DNA from: Candidatus Hydrogenedentota bacterium
GTDB taxonomy: Bacteria > UBA8481 > J006
Assembly (NCBI GenBank): GCA_003697085.1
Contig: RFFU01000074.1
Coordinates: forward strand, 62,001 to 126,000
Direction of reading: 5' to 3'
Length of the DNA stretch: 64,000 nucleotides
Shown here: positions 17,431-26,645 of the stretch, in pieces
Layout of the letters: each line of letters starts with the position of its first letter
Numbering within the stretch: position 1 is the stretch's first letter
The notes under the pieces: generated by a model
What the model was told of the DNA's origin: nothing
The model's input: only the letters and a program-made list of their open reading frames with translations
Databases searched by the model: none
Program-made: the position numbers and the translations under genes

Positions 17431-18519
17431 ATGAGCGGAAACACATTCGGCCGGTTGTTTCGAGTGACTTCCTGTGGAGAATCGCACGGGGCGGGAATCG
17501 GTGTGATCCTCGACGGCGTTCCGCCGGGATTATCGCTCGATCCATCCGAGATCGACGCAGCATTGGCCCGGCGACGTCCCGGGCAATCCGACCTCGTTTC
17601 GCCGCGGAGCGAGGCGGATCGTTGCGAGATTTTTTCGGGTGTCGAGTCGGGGGTGACACTGGGGACGCCGATCGGTGTTCTGGTGCGAAACAAGGATGCG
17701 CGACCGGAATCTTATGACGAAATCAAGAATGTGTATCGTCCCTCGCATGCCGATTTCACTTACGAACGAAAATACGGGCGGACGGCGGCGTCCGGGGGAG
17801 GGCGAGCCAGTGCGCGCGAGACGATCGCGCGGGTCGTCGGCGGCGTTGTTGCCGAGAAGATTTTATCGCGAGCCGGGAGGATCGAGATCGTCGCGGCGGT
17901 CGAGCGGGTGGGAACGATCGAGACGAAGATCAGTCCGGATGATCCGCGTTTGACCCGCGAGTCCGTCGATGCGCATCCGGTACGATGTCCGGTTGCGGAG
18001 ATTGCCGATAAGATGGGGGACTTGATCCGTGATACGCGCCGGCAGGGCGACTCGTTGGGGGGGATCATTTTGGCTGTGGCACGGAACGTCCCGGCGGGGT
18101 GGGGGGATCCCGTCTTCGATAAGATCGACGCGACGCTGGCCCACGCGCTCTTTTCGCTTCCTGCCGTGAAAGGTGTCGAGATCGGTTCGGGATTTGGAGG
18201 CGTTGCGCTTCGAGGAAGCGAACACAACGACGTCTTCGAAAATCGAGAAGGGCGAATACAAACCCGGACGAACCGCTCAGGCGGCATTCAAGGCGGGATT
18301 ACGAACGGTGAGAATATCGTGGTGCGCATCGCGTTCAAGCCGACCTCGACGATTGCTTTGGAGCAGGACACGGTGACGCGGCAAGGAGAACCGGCGCGGC
18401 TGAAAGGCCGGGGACGACACGACCCCTGTGTTCTTCCTCGCGCCGTTCCGATCGTCGAAGCGATGATTGCGATCGTTCTCGCCGACCATTACCTTCGCCA
18501 GCGCGCGATTACGTTCTGA
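17431..18519 (+). CDS. aroC: Chorismate synthase
   Basis: Converts 5-enolpyruvylshikimate-3-phosphate to chorismate using reduced FMN. Signatures: GESHGAGIGVILDGVPPG near the N-terminus, the FMN-binding GRASARETIARV, and a SGGIQGGITNG segment. 362 residues. ATG start. Confidence 0.96.
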   Translation: MSGNTFGRLFRVTSCGESHGAGIGVILDGVPPGLSLDPSEIDAALARRRPGQSDLVSPRSEADRCEIFSGVESGVTLGTPIGVLVRNKDARPESYDEIKNVYRPSHADFTYERKYGRTAASGGGRASARETIARVVGGVVAEKILSRAGRIEIVAAVERVGTIETKISPDDPRLTRESVDAHPVRCPVAEIADKMGDLIRDTRRQGDSLGGIILAVARNVPAGWGDPVFDKIDATLAHALFSLPAVKGVEIGSGFGGVALRGSEHNDVFENREGRIQTRTNRSGGIQGGITNGENIVVRIAFKPTSTIALEQDTVTRQGEPARLKGRGRHDPCVLPRAVPIVEAMIAIVLADHYLRQRAITF

Positions 18520-18540
18520 TTTGGTGGGTTGTCTGAAGCG

Positions 18541-21069
18541 ATGGATAAGACTCCAAAGCGGGAAAAGCGCGCGGCTTCCTTGACGATTCGCCTCCGGGTT
18601 CTTATCGGTGCTCTTCTCATCGGAAGCCTTGCCGTTTCGGCGGGCGCGGCATCGGTCGAAAGAGCACCGAACGGTGCGGCCTTGATACTGGAACACCGTG
18701 CCGGGGCTCCCGTGACGGCGGTACAACTCTGGGTTCGAACAGGTTCGCGCGACGAAGACACGGTGACGATGGGGCTGAGTCATTTTTTGGAGCATATGCT
18801 TTTCAAGGGAACGAAGACGCGACCGGTCGGGGAGATCGATGAGGAGGTCGAGAGCAACGGCGGTGAGATGAATGCCGCGACCTCGAAGGACTGGACCTAT
18901 TATCACGTCACGATTCGTTCGGAGGAGTGGCGGCGCGCCCTCGAGATCATCACGGATATTGCGAGGAATGCGTCCTTCCCTCCGGTGGAGATGAAGAAGG
19001 AGCGGGAGGTGATCAAGTCGGAGATCGACCGCCGTAACGATGATCCTGTCACGATGCTCTACGACAGCATCGATCGCGCCGCCTATCTTCGTCACCCCTA
19101 TCGCTTCCGCGTCATCGGAACAGACACCACGTTGGATCGCACGACGCGCGAGGACCTTGTTCGATACTACCGGTCACGTTACGAACCGACACATCTTGCC
19201 GTCGTTGTCGTGGGGGACTTCGACACGGTGATCGCACGGAATATCTTCAGGGAAACGCTCGGCGCGGACACTCGGCGGCCGGCCGTGGATCGGTTCTTCT
19301 CACCCGAGGTTGGGCTCCCCGCCGATACACTGCTCATTCTTCATACCAATGCCGTTTCCGCCTACGGAGCCATTTCCTATCCCGCGCCGGCCGCGCGGAA
19401 TTTCCGCGACAATGTTGCCGCCGACCTTCTTCTGACCCTCCTTTCCGGAGACGCCGTCGGTCGCATGCGGCGTCACCTTGTCGAGGAAACCCGCCTCGCT
19501 GATCGGTTTTGGATCTCCTTTCCGACTTCGCGCGATCCCGCGCGATTCAGTTTTCTCTACGCCTGTCCCGAGGAGAATATCGAGGTTGTGGAGGAGGAAA
19601 TACGGAACTTCGTCGAGATGTTTCTCGAGGACGGAGTGTCCTTCGAGGACGTGGACAACGCTCGGCGCGAGATGATTCGGGAAGAGGAGATGTCGAGGGA
19701 GGAGGCGGCCTCGCGTGCTTACGAACTCGGCTTCTGGTATGTTATGGGTGACGTCGGCGCGGCGGATCGCTACCGGAATGTTCTTCAGTCTCTGAAACCT
19801 GCGGATCTGGAGGATTTCGCCCGGCGGTATTTGAACGAGGAGCGCGCGGTTGTTCTCCGTCTTCTGCCGCGAAGATCAAGCTCACGGGCGGAAGAAATCG
19901 GTGTGATTCCCGCTCCGCGTTCGGGCACGCGCGCCGCGCTGGGGGTCTTTTTTCAGGGGGGACGTTTGGTGGAAGAAGAGCCGGGGGTCGCCGCGGTGGT
20001 CGCGGGAGTGATGAATCGCGGTCCGGCAGGACTCGAATACGAGACCTTTCGGAAGATGCTTGCCCGTTGGGGGTTGACTCTGTCGTTCGAAGCGGAGGAT
20101 GACGTTTTTACGGTGCTTGGAACGGCGCCGGAAGGGAGAGAGGGCTTGTTGGCTTACTGGATGAAACGTGTCCTGCTCGACCCGCGGATCGAGGATCTCG
20201 AGATCGTGAAGGAAGAACTCGCGGACGGTTTGCGGGCCCGACGAGATCGCCCCTTCTCGCGCGCCTACGACGGGCTCCTGGCCGAACGCTTTCCCGGGCA
20301 CCCCTACGGCCGCCCGGCGGCGGCAAGCGAAACCGCGATCCGAAAGATCACACGAAGCGCGGCCCGCCGTTTCGCAAAACGTCTCTTTTCGAAACCGCCC
20401 GTCCTGGTATTGGCGGGGACGGAGACGGCGACGATCGTGAAGGCTTTCGCGGAGTGGGGCGCGGTCGATTCGGGCCGCCCTTTCGTTCTTCCGGAACTTC
20501 CGGCCGTTTCCCCTCATCACCGCGTGGTGACGGAACCGATGGAACAGGTCCTGCTTCTCCGTTCCTATGCCGCCCCCTCCGTGAACGACGCGACTTATCC
20601 GGTTTGGAAGGTTGTGAACGCGTTGTTGGGAGGGCGCAGTTCCTCGCGAATGTATATTCGGATCCGCCGGGAACGGGCCTTGGCGTATTCGGTCGGTTCC
20701 TTCTTTCCCACACGCCGTCTCGGCTCTCACCTTGTGCTCTACGCCGCAACCCGACCGAAGGCCCTGGAAGAAGTTCGGACTCTTATGGATCATCTCTTCG
20801 ATAGGCCGCGTGAGGAGGAGGTGGCTCGGGCAAAGCGGCTTCTTCTCGGAGAATTCGATCTCGACCACGAACGCACCGAACGGCGGGTCTGGTATCGGGG
20901 ATGGTATGAGGCCTTGGGGAAGGGGTACCGTTTCGACACGGAATACCGCGAGAAGGTAAACGCGGTGACGGCCGATGATGTCGAACGTGTTTTGGAAATC
21001 TTGCGCCGAGAGAAACCGATCGAATATATTCTCGGGAAAATCGAGGAATCACGGAACGGAGAGCAATAG
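18541..21069 (+). CDS. Exported M16-family zinc peptidase (fused two-domain)
   Basis: 842 residues from ATG 18541, or 846 from the TTG at 18529. A basic N-terminus and a hydrophobic stretch (residues about 18-38) suggest export or anchoring. The first M16 domain has the inverted zinc motif HFLEH (about residues 80-84) with the downstream glutamate in REVIKSEID. The second M16 domain (about 450-840) lacks HxxEH, as in paired-half M16 enzymes where one half is inactive, and carries the RRERALAYSVGSF element. Both halves, encoded separately in many bacteria, are fused here. Confidence 0.88.
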   Translation: MDKTPKREKRAASLTIRLRVLIGALLIGSLAVSAGAASVERAPNGAALILEHRAGAPVTAVQLWVRTGSRDEDTVTMGLSHFLEHMLFKGTKTRPVGEIDEEVESNGGEMNAATSKDWTYYHVTIRSEEWRRALEIITDIARNASFPPVEMKKEREVIKSEIDRRNDDPVTMLYDSIDRAAYLRHPYRFRVIGTDTTLDRTTREDLVRYYRSRYEPTHLAVVVVGDFDTVIARNIFRETLGADTRRPAVDRFFSPEVGLPADTLLILHTNAVSAYGAISYPAPAARNFRDNVAADLLLTLLSGDAVGRMRRHLVEETRLADRFWISFPTSRDPARFSFLYACPEENIEVVEEEIRNFVEMFLEDGVSFEDVDNARREMIREEEMSREEAASRAYELGFWYVMGDVGAADRYRNVLQSLKPADLEDFARRYLNEERAVVLRLLPRRSSSRAEEIGVIPAPRSGTRAALGVFFQGGRLVEEEPGVAAVVAGVMNRGPAGLEYETFRKMLARWGLTLSFEAEDDVFTVLGTAPEGREGLLAYWMKRVLLDPRIEDLEIVKEELADGLRARRDRPFSRAYDGLLAERFPGHPYGRPAAASETAIRKITRSAARRFAKRLFSKPPVLVLAGTETATIVKAFAEWGAVDSGRPFVLPELPAVSPHHRVVTEPMEQVLLLRSYAAPSVNDATYPVWKVVNALLGGRSSSRMYIRIRRERALAYSVGSFFPTRRLGSHLVLYAATRPKALEEVRTLMDHLFDRPREEEVARAKRLLLGEFDLDHERTERRVWYRGWYEALGKGYRFDTEYREKVNAVTADDVERVLEILRREKPIEYILGKIEESRNGEQ

Positions 21070-21071
21070 AG

Positions 21072-22412
21072 ATGAACGGGGAGCCGGGGAAGGCGAATGC
21101 GGATTCGATGCGAAAGAGTATTGCTCCGGCGGGATGGAAAACGTTTCTCCGGAAATTCGCGGCTTGGTTTCTTCTCCTTTGCGTCCTTTATCTCCTTCGC
21201 CATCTCTTTCCCGTGATCTTTCTGACCTTTATTCTCGGGTACATCGGCAATGGGATTGTCAAAAAAATCGAGCGCGTGATCCGGTATCGCCGGCTTTCCT
21301 TGACCCTGATCTACTTTCTCTTTCTGGGATTGTTGATACTGATCGTCGGAACGGTTATTCCACGGATTTACGATGAAGCGCGAGCGCTGGCGCAACATTA
21401 CATTACGGCTCCTTTGACCTCCTCAGCGGAGGCATCGGGACCTTCCGGAGATGTTACGGAGCCGCCTTCGACAATGCCGGAGCTTTCGATTCCAACGCCT
21501 CCCCTCCTTTCCGCCGGAGGGAAAACCATTCCGGAAAGCGAGACCTTTGCGCTGGCGGAGTCGGTGGATACGAAGAGCCTTTCCCCGGAGGAGTGGGTCC
21601 TCGTCTCACGGGTCGGTGAGACATTGGACGAATACGGCCCGCGGATTCTTGGAGCGGAGGGCTACGCCAATTTCCGGAAATCCGAGGCCTTCAAACAGAT
21701 GCTGGGGAACGTCGAGGAGTGGTTATTGGCGCTCGTTCCGAAGATTGCGGAGAATGTCCGAGATTTCGCCAATGCGGTCTTAGGCCTGATCTTCCAGTTC
21801 TTTCTGGCGATTCTCTTCTCGTTCCTGATTCTGTGGGATCTCCAATGTCTCAAGGATATGGTTCGTGCGCTCGAACGCGGGCGGTTTTCCGGGTGGTATG
21901 CCGAGGTGGCCCCGGGGATCGCCAGTTTCGCCGGAATGCTGGGACGCGCATTTGAGGCGCAATCGTTGATCGCCTTGGTAAACGCTCTTTTGACGACGGT
22001 GGGCTTCTTCTTCCTCGGGCTTCCTTCTCTCGAACTTCTCGCCGTCATCGTCTTTTTCTGCTCGTACGTTCCTGTTTTGGGAGTTATCCTTTCCACGCTT
22101 CCGGCCGTATTATTGGCGTTGAAGGTCGGGGGTGTGATGAAAGTGGTGTGGGTGATCGCAATCGTGCTGTTGGTGCACGCCGTCGAGGCGTACGGTCTCA
22201 ATCCGCTTATTTACGGCCACCATATGCGGATGCATCCCGTCGTGGTTCTCGTTGTGCTCCTGATTGGAGAACATCTTTTCGGAATTTGGGGGCTTCTGTT
22301 GGCCGTTCCCGTGGCGGCGTGGATCGCGCAGTTGGTCACCGGAAATGGGGAGGAACGGGAACTTTTTGATGAGGGTGGAGGAGCGACCGAAGAAGCGGAG
22401 GGAGCCGGATGA
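21072..22412 (+). CDS. AI-2E/PerM-family membrane transporter
   Basis: 446 residues with seven or eight predicted hydrophobic helices. Two helices near the N-terminus (LLCVLYLLRHLFPVIFL and LIYFLFLGLLILIVG) are followed by a ~200-residue extracytoplasmic region of low-complexity Pro/Ser, then a helical block ending with GLNPLIYGHHMRMHPVVV, a family hallmark. Substrates vary in this family (autoinducer-2, sodium/proton, or unknown). It begins three bases after the peptidase and overlaps accB by four bases (ATGA). Confidence 0.82.
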   Translation: MNGEPGKANADSMRKSIAPAGWKTFLRKFAAWFLLLCVLYLLRHLFPVIFLTFILGYIGNGIVKKIERVIRYRRLSLTLIYFLFLGLLILIVGTVIPRIYDEARALAQHYITAPLTSSAEASGPSGDVTEPPSTMPELSIPTPPLLSAGGKTIPESETFALAESVDTKSLSPEEWVLVSRVGETLDEYGPRILGAEGYANFRKSEAFKQMLGNVEEWLLALVPKIAENVRDFANAVLGLIFQFFLAILFSFLILWDLQCLKDMVRALERGRFSGWYAEVAPGIASFAGMLGRAFEAQSLIALVNALLTTVGFFFLGLPSLELLAVIVFFCSYVPVLGVILSTLPAVLLALKVGGVMKVVWVIAIVLLVHAVEAYGLNPLIYGHHMRMHPVVVLVVLLIGEHLFGIWGLLLAVPVAAWIAQLVTGNGEERELFDEGGGATEEAEGAG

Positions 22413-22807
22413 AGATCGATCTGGGAAAGCTCGAGAACCTGGCACGATTGATGGAGGAGAATGACCTCGTAGAGTTGGAGATCGAGGATGGCGAGACCAT
22501 GATGGCGTTGGAGCGGGAGGAGGGATCCGGCGCGTTGCGGCGGGGCGGCGCCCTCTCGGCGGGGATCGAGGAGGGGGACGGAAGCGTAACCGTGACATCG
22601 AGCCACGTGGGAGTCTTCACGCGTCACCGAAGCGCGGGGGAGAGCGTCGCGGCGGGAGATCTTCTCGGAGAAGTGAGAGTGATGGACGTGAAATATCGTG
22701 TTCTTTCGCCCGTGGCGGGAGTAATCGAGGAGGTTCTCGTGGAGGACGGGATCGGCGTCGAGTACGGTCAGGCGCTTTTTCGTATCACGCGGACGGAACG
22801 GAATTAG
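22409..22807 (+). CDS. AccB-like carrier lacking the biotin-attachment lysine
   Basis: 132 residues, in the place of accB directly before accC. The N-terminal helix (MKIDLGKLENLARLMEENDL) and C-terminal biotinyl-domain fold match biotin carboxyl carrier proteins. Aligned without gaps, the EAMKM motif reads RVMDV, so the biotinylated lysine is Asp93; the nearest lysine, K95, is two residues away in DVKYRV. The flanking SPVAGVIEEVLVEDG is well conserved. It may be a non-biotinylated partner that regulates or scaffolds carboxylase, similar in idea to plant BADC proteins, with a true BCCP elsewhere. The carrier role is therefore doubtful although the family assignment is firm. Confidence 0.85.
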   Translation: MKIDLGKLENLARLMEENDLVELEIEDGETMMALEREEGSGALRRGGALSAGIEEGDGSVTVTSSHVGVFTRHRSAGESVAAGDLLGEVRVMDVKYRVLSPVAGVIEEVLVEDGIGVEYGQALFRITRTERN

Positions 22808-22813
22808 AAACCG

Positions 22814-24157
22814 ATGTTTCGGAAGATTCTCGTGGCGAACCGCGGTGAGATTGCCGTGCGGATATTGCGGGCGTGCCGCGAACTGGGGATCGAGACGGTG
22901 GCGGTTCATTCCGACGTCGATGCCGATGCCTTTCACGTGAAGTTGGCCGACGAAAGTGTTTGCATCGGCCCCGCCGCGGTCCGCGAATCTTATTTGAACA
23001 TTCCAGCAATTCTTTCCGCGGCGAAGATCACCGGTGCCGACGCCGTGCACCCGGGATACGGATTCCTGGCCGAGAACGACCGTTTCGCGGAGTTGACCGG
23101 TCACAGCGGCATCCGTTTCATCGGTCCGGCCGCCTCCGCCATTCGGACGATGGGAAACAAGAAAGAGGCGCGGAGGCACGTTGCTGCCGCCGGCGTGCCC
23201 GTCGTGCCCGGAATGGATATCTCTTCGGAGACGGATCCGAGGGAAGTGATCGAGAAGGTCGGCTTGCCGCTTATGATCAAGGCCGCCGCTGGCGGCGGCG
23301 GGAAGGGGATGCGGCTGGTGCGCGAGGCGGAAGACCTCCCGCGGGCCTTGTCCCGCGCCACGTCGGAGGCGATGGCGTCCTTCGGGAGTGGGGAAGTGTA
23401 TGCCGAACGGTATCTTGAGGGAGTGCATCACGTCGAGATTCAAGTTGCGGGGGATCGGTACGGGAATGTGATCCATCTGGGGGAGCGGGATTGTTCGAGT
23501 CAGCGGCGACACCAAAAACTCCTCGAGGAAGCCCCGTCCCCGGTCGTGACACCCGAACTGCGGCGCGCGATGGGGCAGGCGGCCGTCAGGGCGGCGCGCA
23601 GTGTCGATTACGATACCGTCGGGACCGTCGAGTTTCTTCTTCTTCCACCCGATGAATTCTACTTTCTCGAAATGAACACGCGGATTCAAGTCGAGCATTC
23701 GGTGACCGAGGAGTTGACGGGGGTCGATCTCGTCAAACTCCAGATCACGCTCGCCGCCGGAAACCGTCTCGAGATTCCCTCGTTCGACGAGATTCCGTCC
23801 CGTCACGTCCTGGAATGCCGCATCAATGCGGAAGATTATACGAAGGGATTTCTTCCGCGGGGGGGCACTATCCGGACTTTTCATCTCCCGGGCGGTCCCG
23901 GTATTCGGATCGATACGCACATCTATGCGGGCTATCGTATTCCGGTGAACTACGATTCCCTTTTGATGAAGATCATCGCGGTGGGGCATGATCGGAACGA
24001 GGCGATCGTGCGGATGCGCCGTGCCCTCGAGGAACTCGTCGTCGAAGGAGTTCCGACGACCGCTCCGTTTCACCTGCGCTTTTTGGAGGACGAAACGTTC
24101 CGGCAGGGCAAGGTCGATACCGGATACGTCGAGCGTTGGCTCGGGTCTATCCAATAA
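22814..24157 (+). CDS. accC: Biotin carboxylase subunit of acetyl-CoA carboxylase
   Basis: 447 residues, ATP-grasp enzyme that carboxylates biotin on BCCP, first step of fatty-acid synthesis. Visible: FRKILVANRGEIAVRILRA, HPGYGFLAEN, the glycine-rich loop AAAGGGGKGMR, EKYLEGVHHVEIQ-type and RDCSSQRRHQKLLEEAPS segments, and EMNTRIQVEHSVTE with catalytic Glu/Arg. All catalytic motifs look intact, in contrast to its AccB-like neighbour. Ends by overlapping thiE. Confidence 0.96.
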   Translation: MFRKILVANRGEIAVRILRACRELGIETVAVHSDVDADAFHVKLADESVCIGPAAVRESYLNIPAILSAAKITGADAVHPGYGFLAENDRFAELTGHSGIRFIGPAASAIRTMGNKKEARRHVAAAGVPVVPGMDISSETDPREVIEKVGLPLMIKAAAGGGGKGMRLVREAEDLPRALSRATSEAMASFGSGEVYAERYLEGVHHVEIQVAGDRYGNVIHLGERDCSSQRRHQKLLEEAPSPVVTPELRRAMGQAAVRAARSVDYDTVGTVEFLLLPPDEFYFLEMNTRIQVEHSVTEELTGVDLVKLQITLAAGNRLEIPSFDEIPSRHVLECRINAEDYTKGFLPRGGTIRTFHLPGGPGIRIDTHIYAGYRIPVNYDSLLMKIIAVGHDRNEAIVRMRRALEELVVEGVPTTAPFHLRFLEDETFRQGKVDTGYVERWLGSIQ

Positions 24158-24822
24158 TCGCTCCCCGGGATGTCCGGGAGGCTCCGGAAGCCGTTCGAGA
24201 ATTGCTTGACTTGAAGGTCCCGTTTCTCCAGATAAGGGGAGAGGAGCCGGCGGAGGTTTTGGCTGCGGCTCGAAGGATTCTGGAATGGCGGAAAGGATCG
24301 GGGCCGCGCCTCGTCATCAACGATTTTCTCGAGGTCGCGCAGGAGTTGGGAGCCGGACTTCACATCGGACAGGAGGACGGCGTCGATCCGAAAACGGCGA
24401 GGAAGCATTTGGGGCCCGAGGTGCCGTTGGGGTTCAGCACCCATTCGGTCGAGGAATTTCGGTCGGCGTTGAAAGAATACGGTTCGGTGCTCACGAGTCT
24501 TTCCCTTGGGCCGGTCTTCCCGACGCGTTCGAAACCGGACGCTCGTCCTCCTATCGGGATCGCACCGGTACGTGAGACGCGGAGAATGCTTGATCGTTTT
24601 TCCGGACCCGTTCCGGGGTTCCTTGTGGCGATCGGCGGAATCACATCCCACAACGCCGCCGATGTTTTCGCGGCGGGCGCCGATCTTGTTGCGGTCATCG
24701 GAGCCTTGCGGGACCACAGCGGTCTGCTTTCGAGGGATGTTCGAAAACGGATCGAGGAGTTTGAGGAGCGTGTTGGAGGAAAACTTCGTTCGATCACGAT
24801 CCGCTCCAGGACCGCCTCCTGA
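24136..24822 (+). CDS. thiE: Thiamine-phosphate synthase family protein
   Basis: 228 residues; TTG start inside the last codons of accC (22-base overlap). A TIM-barrel pattern typical of ThiE/TenI: VPFLQIRGEE, RLVINDFLEVAQELGAGLHI, SLGPVFPTRSK and AIGGITSHNAADVFAAGADL. ThiE joins HMP-pyrophosphate and thiazole phosphate. The usual HLGQEDL-type Asp is present as HIGQEDG. TenI-like isomerase is an alternative. No other thiamine genes are adjacent, but a thiamine-binding protein lies at 54.6 kb. Confidence 0.8.
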   Translation: MARVYPIIAPRDVREAPEAVRELLDLKVPFLQIRGEEPAEVLAAARRILEWRKGSGPRLVINDFLEVAQELGAGLHIGQEDGVDPKTARKHLGPEVPLGFSTHSVEEFRSALKEYGSVLTSLSLGPVFPTRSKPDARPPIGIAPVRETRRMLDRFSGPVPGFLVAIGGITSHNAADVFAAGADLVAVIGALRDHSGLLSRDVRKRIEEFEERVGGKLRSITIRSRTAS

Positions 24823-24889
24823 AATCGCGGGGGAAAATCGGCTGTCGAAGAAGGCGAAATCCGTTAAGATGGATCCTTGGTGAACCGCA

Positions 24890-26071
24890 ATGACGGGAGA
24901 AAGAGTTTACGAAACGATCGTTATTGGAGGAGGTCCAGCGGGGGCGACGGCCGCGCGTCGACTGGCGCTGGCCGGCCGCCACACTCTTCTCATTGATGCA
25001 GCCCGCTTTCCACGCCCGAAAGCGTGTGGCGGAGGCCTTACAGGAAACGTGCAACGTTTTCTCGATTTTCCCATCGATTCCGTCGTCGAGAACGCCGTGA
25101 CGGAGACGCTCTGTATGTTTCGGGGGCGGAGGACGATTCTTCTCAAGCCCGTCGGGCTCAACGTCGCGATGGTGCGTCGAGACCTCTTCGACCATCTCCT
25201 CGTGAAAAAGGCTCTCGAAGCCGGCGCGAATCTCAAGGACGGCACGCGTGTCCGGCGGCTCGAGAGAAAGAACGACCGATGGAGAGTCGAAACGACGAAG
25301 GGAGCCTATGAGTCGCAGACGGTTATCGGGGCGGACGGCGCGGCGGGGCGGACGGGCGAAGCGGCGGGTTTGCGCCGGGAGAAACGCCTTGGAATCGCGC
25401 TCGACTGCGAGGTATCGGTTCCCCGCGAGCGGTTCGAGCGGTTCAAGAGGAGAGCGATATTCGATTTCGGCATCGTGCCTCGAGGGTACGGATGGTCGTT
25501 CCCCAAGGGAGATCGTTTCTCGATCGGTGTCGGAACGACGGAAAAGCATTTTCCGGAGGCGAGGGAGCACCTGAGGCTTTTGATCGCGCGGCACGAGTCG
25601 TTACGCGGCGCGAAGGTGTTGGATACCCGCGGCGCTCCGTTGCCGTTCTGGAAGGGGTTCGAACCTCTTGCGCGGCAAGGAGTTTTTCTTGTCGGAGACG
25701 CGGCCGGGCTCGTCGATCCGCTTTCCGGCGAGGGGATCTCTTACGCGATCCGTTCCGGGATTTTGGCGGCGCGGTTCGTGGACGAAAAAATTTCGGGGGG
25801 GGCGAATGCGGAGGGGGGGTATACGGAAACCGTCGAGAAGGAGATTTCCCGGGGATTTGCCTTTGCGCTGAGGCTGGCGGAGATATTCTTCACGCATCCG
25901 CGGCTTTGTTATTTCATCGGAGTTCGTTCGATCAGCGTGAACAATGTCTTTGCACGGCTGATCTCCGGAGAAATCGATTACGCGCAACTCTACGAGGAAC
26001 TGGCGGCTTCGTTTCCCGGCCGCGTTTATCGCGCGCTCAAACCGGTTCTCAAGAGGTGGAAGGCAGCGTGA
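24890..26071 (+). CDS. Geranylgeranyl-reductase-family flavoprotein
   Basis: 393 residues. N-terminal FAD motif VIGGGPAGATAARRLA, the family's KACGGGLTGNV stretch, and the second FAD motif FLVGDAAGLVDPLSGEGISYAI near residue 265. These enzymes saturate isoprenoid chains or act as related oxidoreductases; the substrate here is unknown. A membrane-lipid role is suggested by the small membrane proteins and pssA-psd next door. Its stop overlaps the GTG start of the next gene. Confidence 0.85.
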   Translation: MTGERVYETIVIGGGPAGATAARRLALAGRHTLLIDAARFPRPKACGGGLTGNVQRFLDFPIDSVVENAVTETLCMFRGRRTILLKPVGLNVAMVRRDLFDHLLVKKALEAGANLKDGTRVRRLERKNDRWRVETTKGAYESQTVIGADGAAGRTGEAAGLRREKRLGIALDCEVSVPRERFERFKRRAIFDFGIVPRGYGWSFPKGDRFSIGVGTTEKHFPEAREHLRLLIARHESLRGAKVLDTRGAPLPFWKGFEPLARQGVFLVGDAAGLVDPLSGEGISYAIRSGILAARFVDEKISGGANAEGGYTETVEKEISRGFAFALRLAEIFFTHPRLCYFIGVRSISVNNVFARLISGEIDYAQLYEELAASFPGRVYRALKPVLKRWKAA

Positions 26072-26223
26072 GACCGGAACAGGTGGCGGTTCTCTTCCTC
26101 GTTCTGGCGGGTATCGCCGTGTTTCTCTTCTTTCTCTTCAATCAGGCATGGTTCGTTTCGGGAGCGCTCTTTTTCCTCGCCGGACTGATCGCTTTCGCGG
26201 CGATTGGTTCGCGTCTGTCCTGA
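26068..26223 (+). CDS. Small two-helix membrane protein
   Basis: 51 residues; GTG start overlapping the previous stop (GTGA). Almost entirely two hydrophobic helices (AVLFLVLAGIAVFLFFLF and VSGALFFLAGLIAFAAIG) with a short polar turn. No family recognised. Translational coupling supports that it is real. Confidence 0.6.
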   Translation: MRPEQVAVLFLVLAGIAVFLFFLFNQAWFVSGALFFLAGLIAFAAIGSRLS

Positions 26224-26227
26224 CGAA

Positions 26228-26629
26228 ATGACGGTTCCCGGTATCGATGTGTCCGACGCCGAGGCATGGCGGCGGCTTTATGCCGTTCCAACGGCCTTGC
26301 GCGTGGCGCTTATCGCTCAAGGAATATTGTTTCTGGTCTGGGGCCGGGCTTGGCGCCGCCGGCCTCCCTCCCCCGATTCCCTCATCGCGCTTCGGTTCCG
26401 TGTTTGCCGAGCGCTTCCGGAACTGCACGAGGCCGTTCATCGAAGGATGGGCAACTGGTTCCTTCTTCTTGGAATTTTTTTCCTGATCCCGTTTCCGAAT
26501 CTCGTCTGGACCTGGCGGGTTCAGATGCCGTTGATCGCGTTGGTGGGCGGCGCAGCGTTGTTGGAGACGTTACTCTGGGCGGAACGCAGAAAGAGAGAGG
26601 AGGAGAAAAAGCGTCTTAAGTCCTCCTAA
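26228..26629 (+). CDS. Hypothetical membrane protein
   Basis: About 133 residues from ATG 26228, four bases after the previous stop. Three hydrophobic segments (ALRVALIAQGILFLVWG, WFLLLGIFFLIPFPNLVW, PLIALVGGAALLETLLW) separated by basic loops, with a Lys/Glu-rich tail. No family recognised. It probably shares a transcript with the flavoprotein and converges on pssA. Confidence 0.6.
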   Translation: MTVPGIDVSDAEAWRRLYAVPTALRVALIAQGILFLVWGRAWRRRPPSPDSLIALRFRVCRALPELHEAVHRRMGNWFLLLGIFFLIPFPNLVWTWRVQMPLIALVGGAALLETLLWAERRKREEEKKRLKSS

Positions 26630-26645
26630 CGGGAAAGGACGGCGA

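Noticed and set aside
22211-24154. 647-codon open frame antisense to accB-accC
   Set aside because: Shadow frame; the plus-strand genes are unmistakable.
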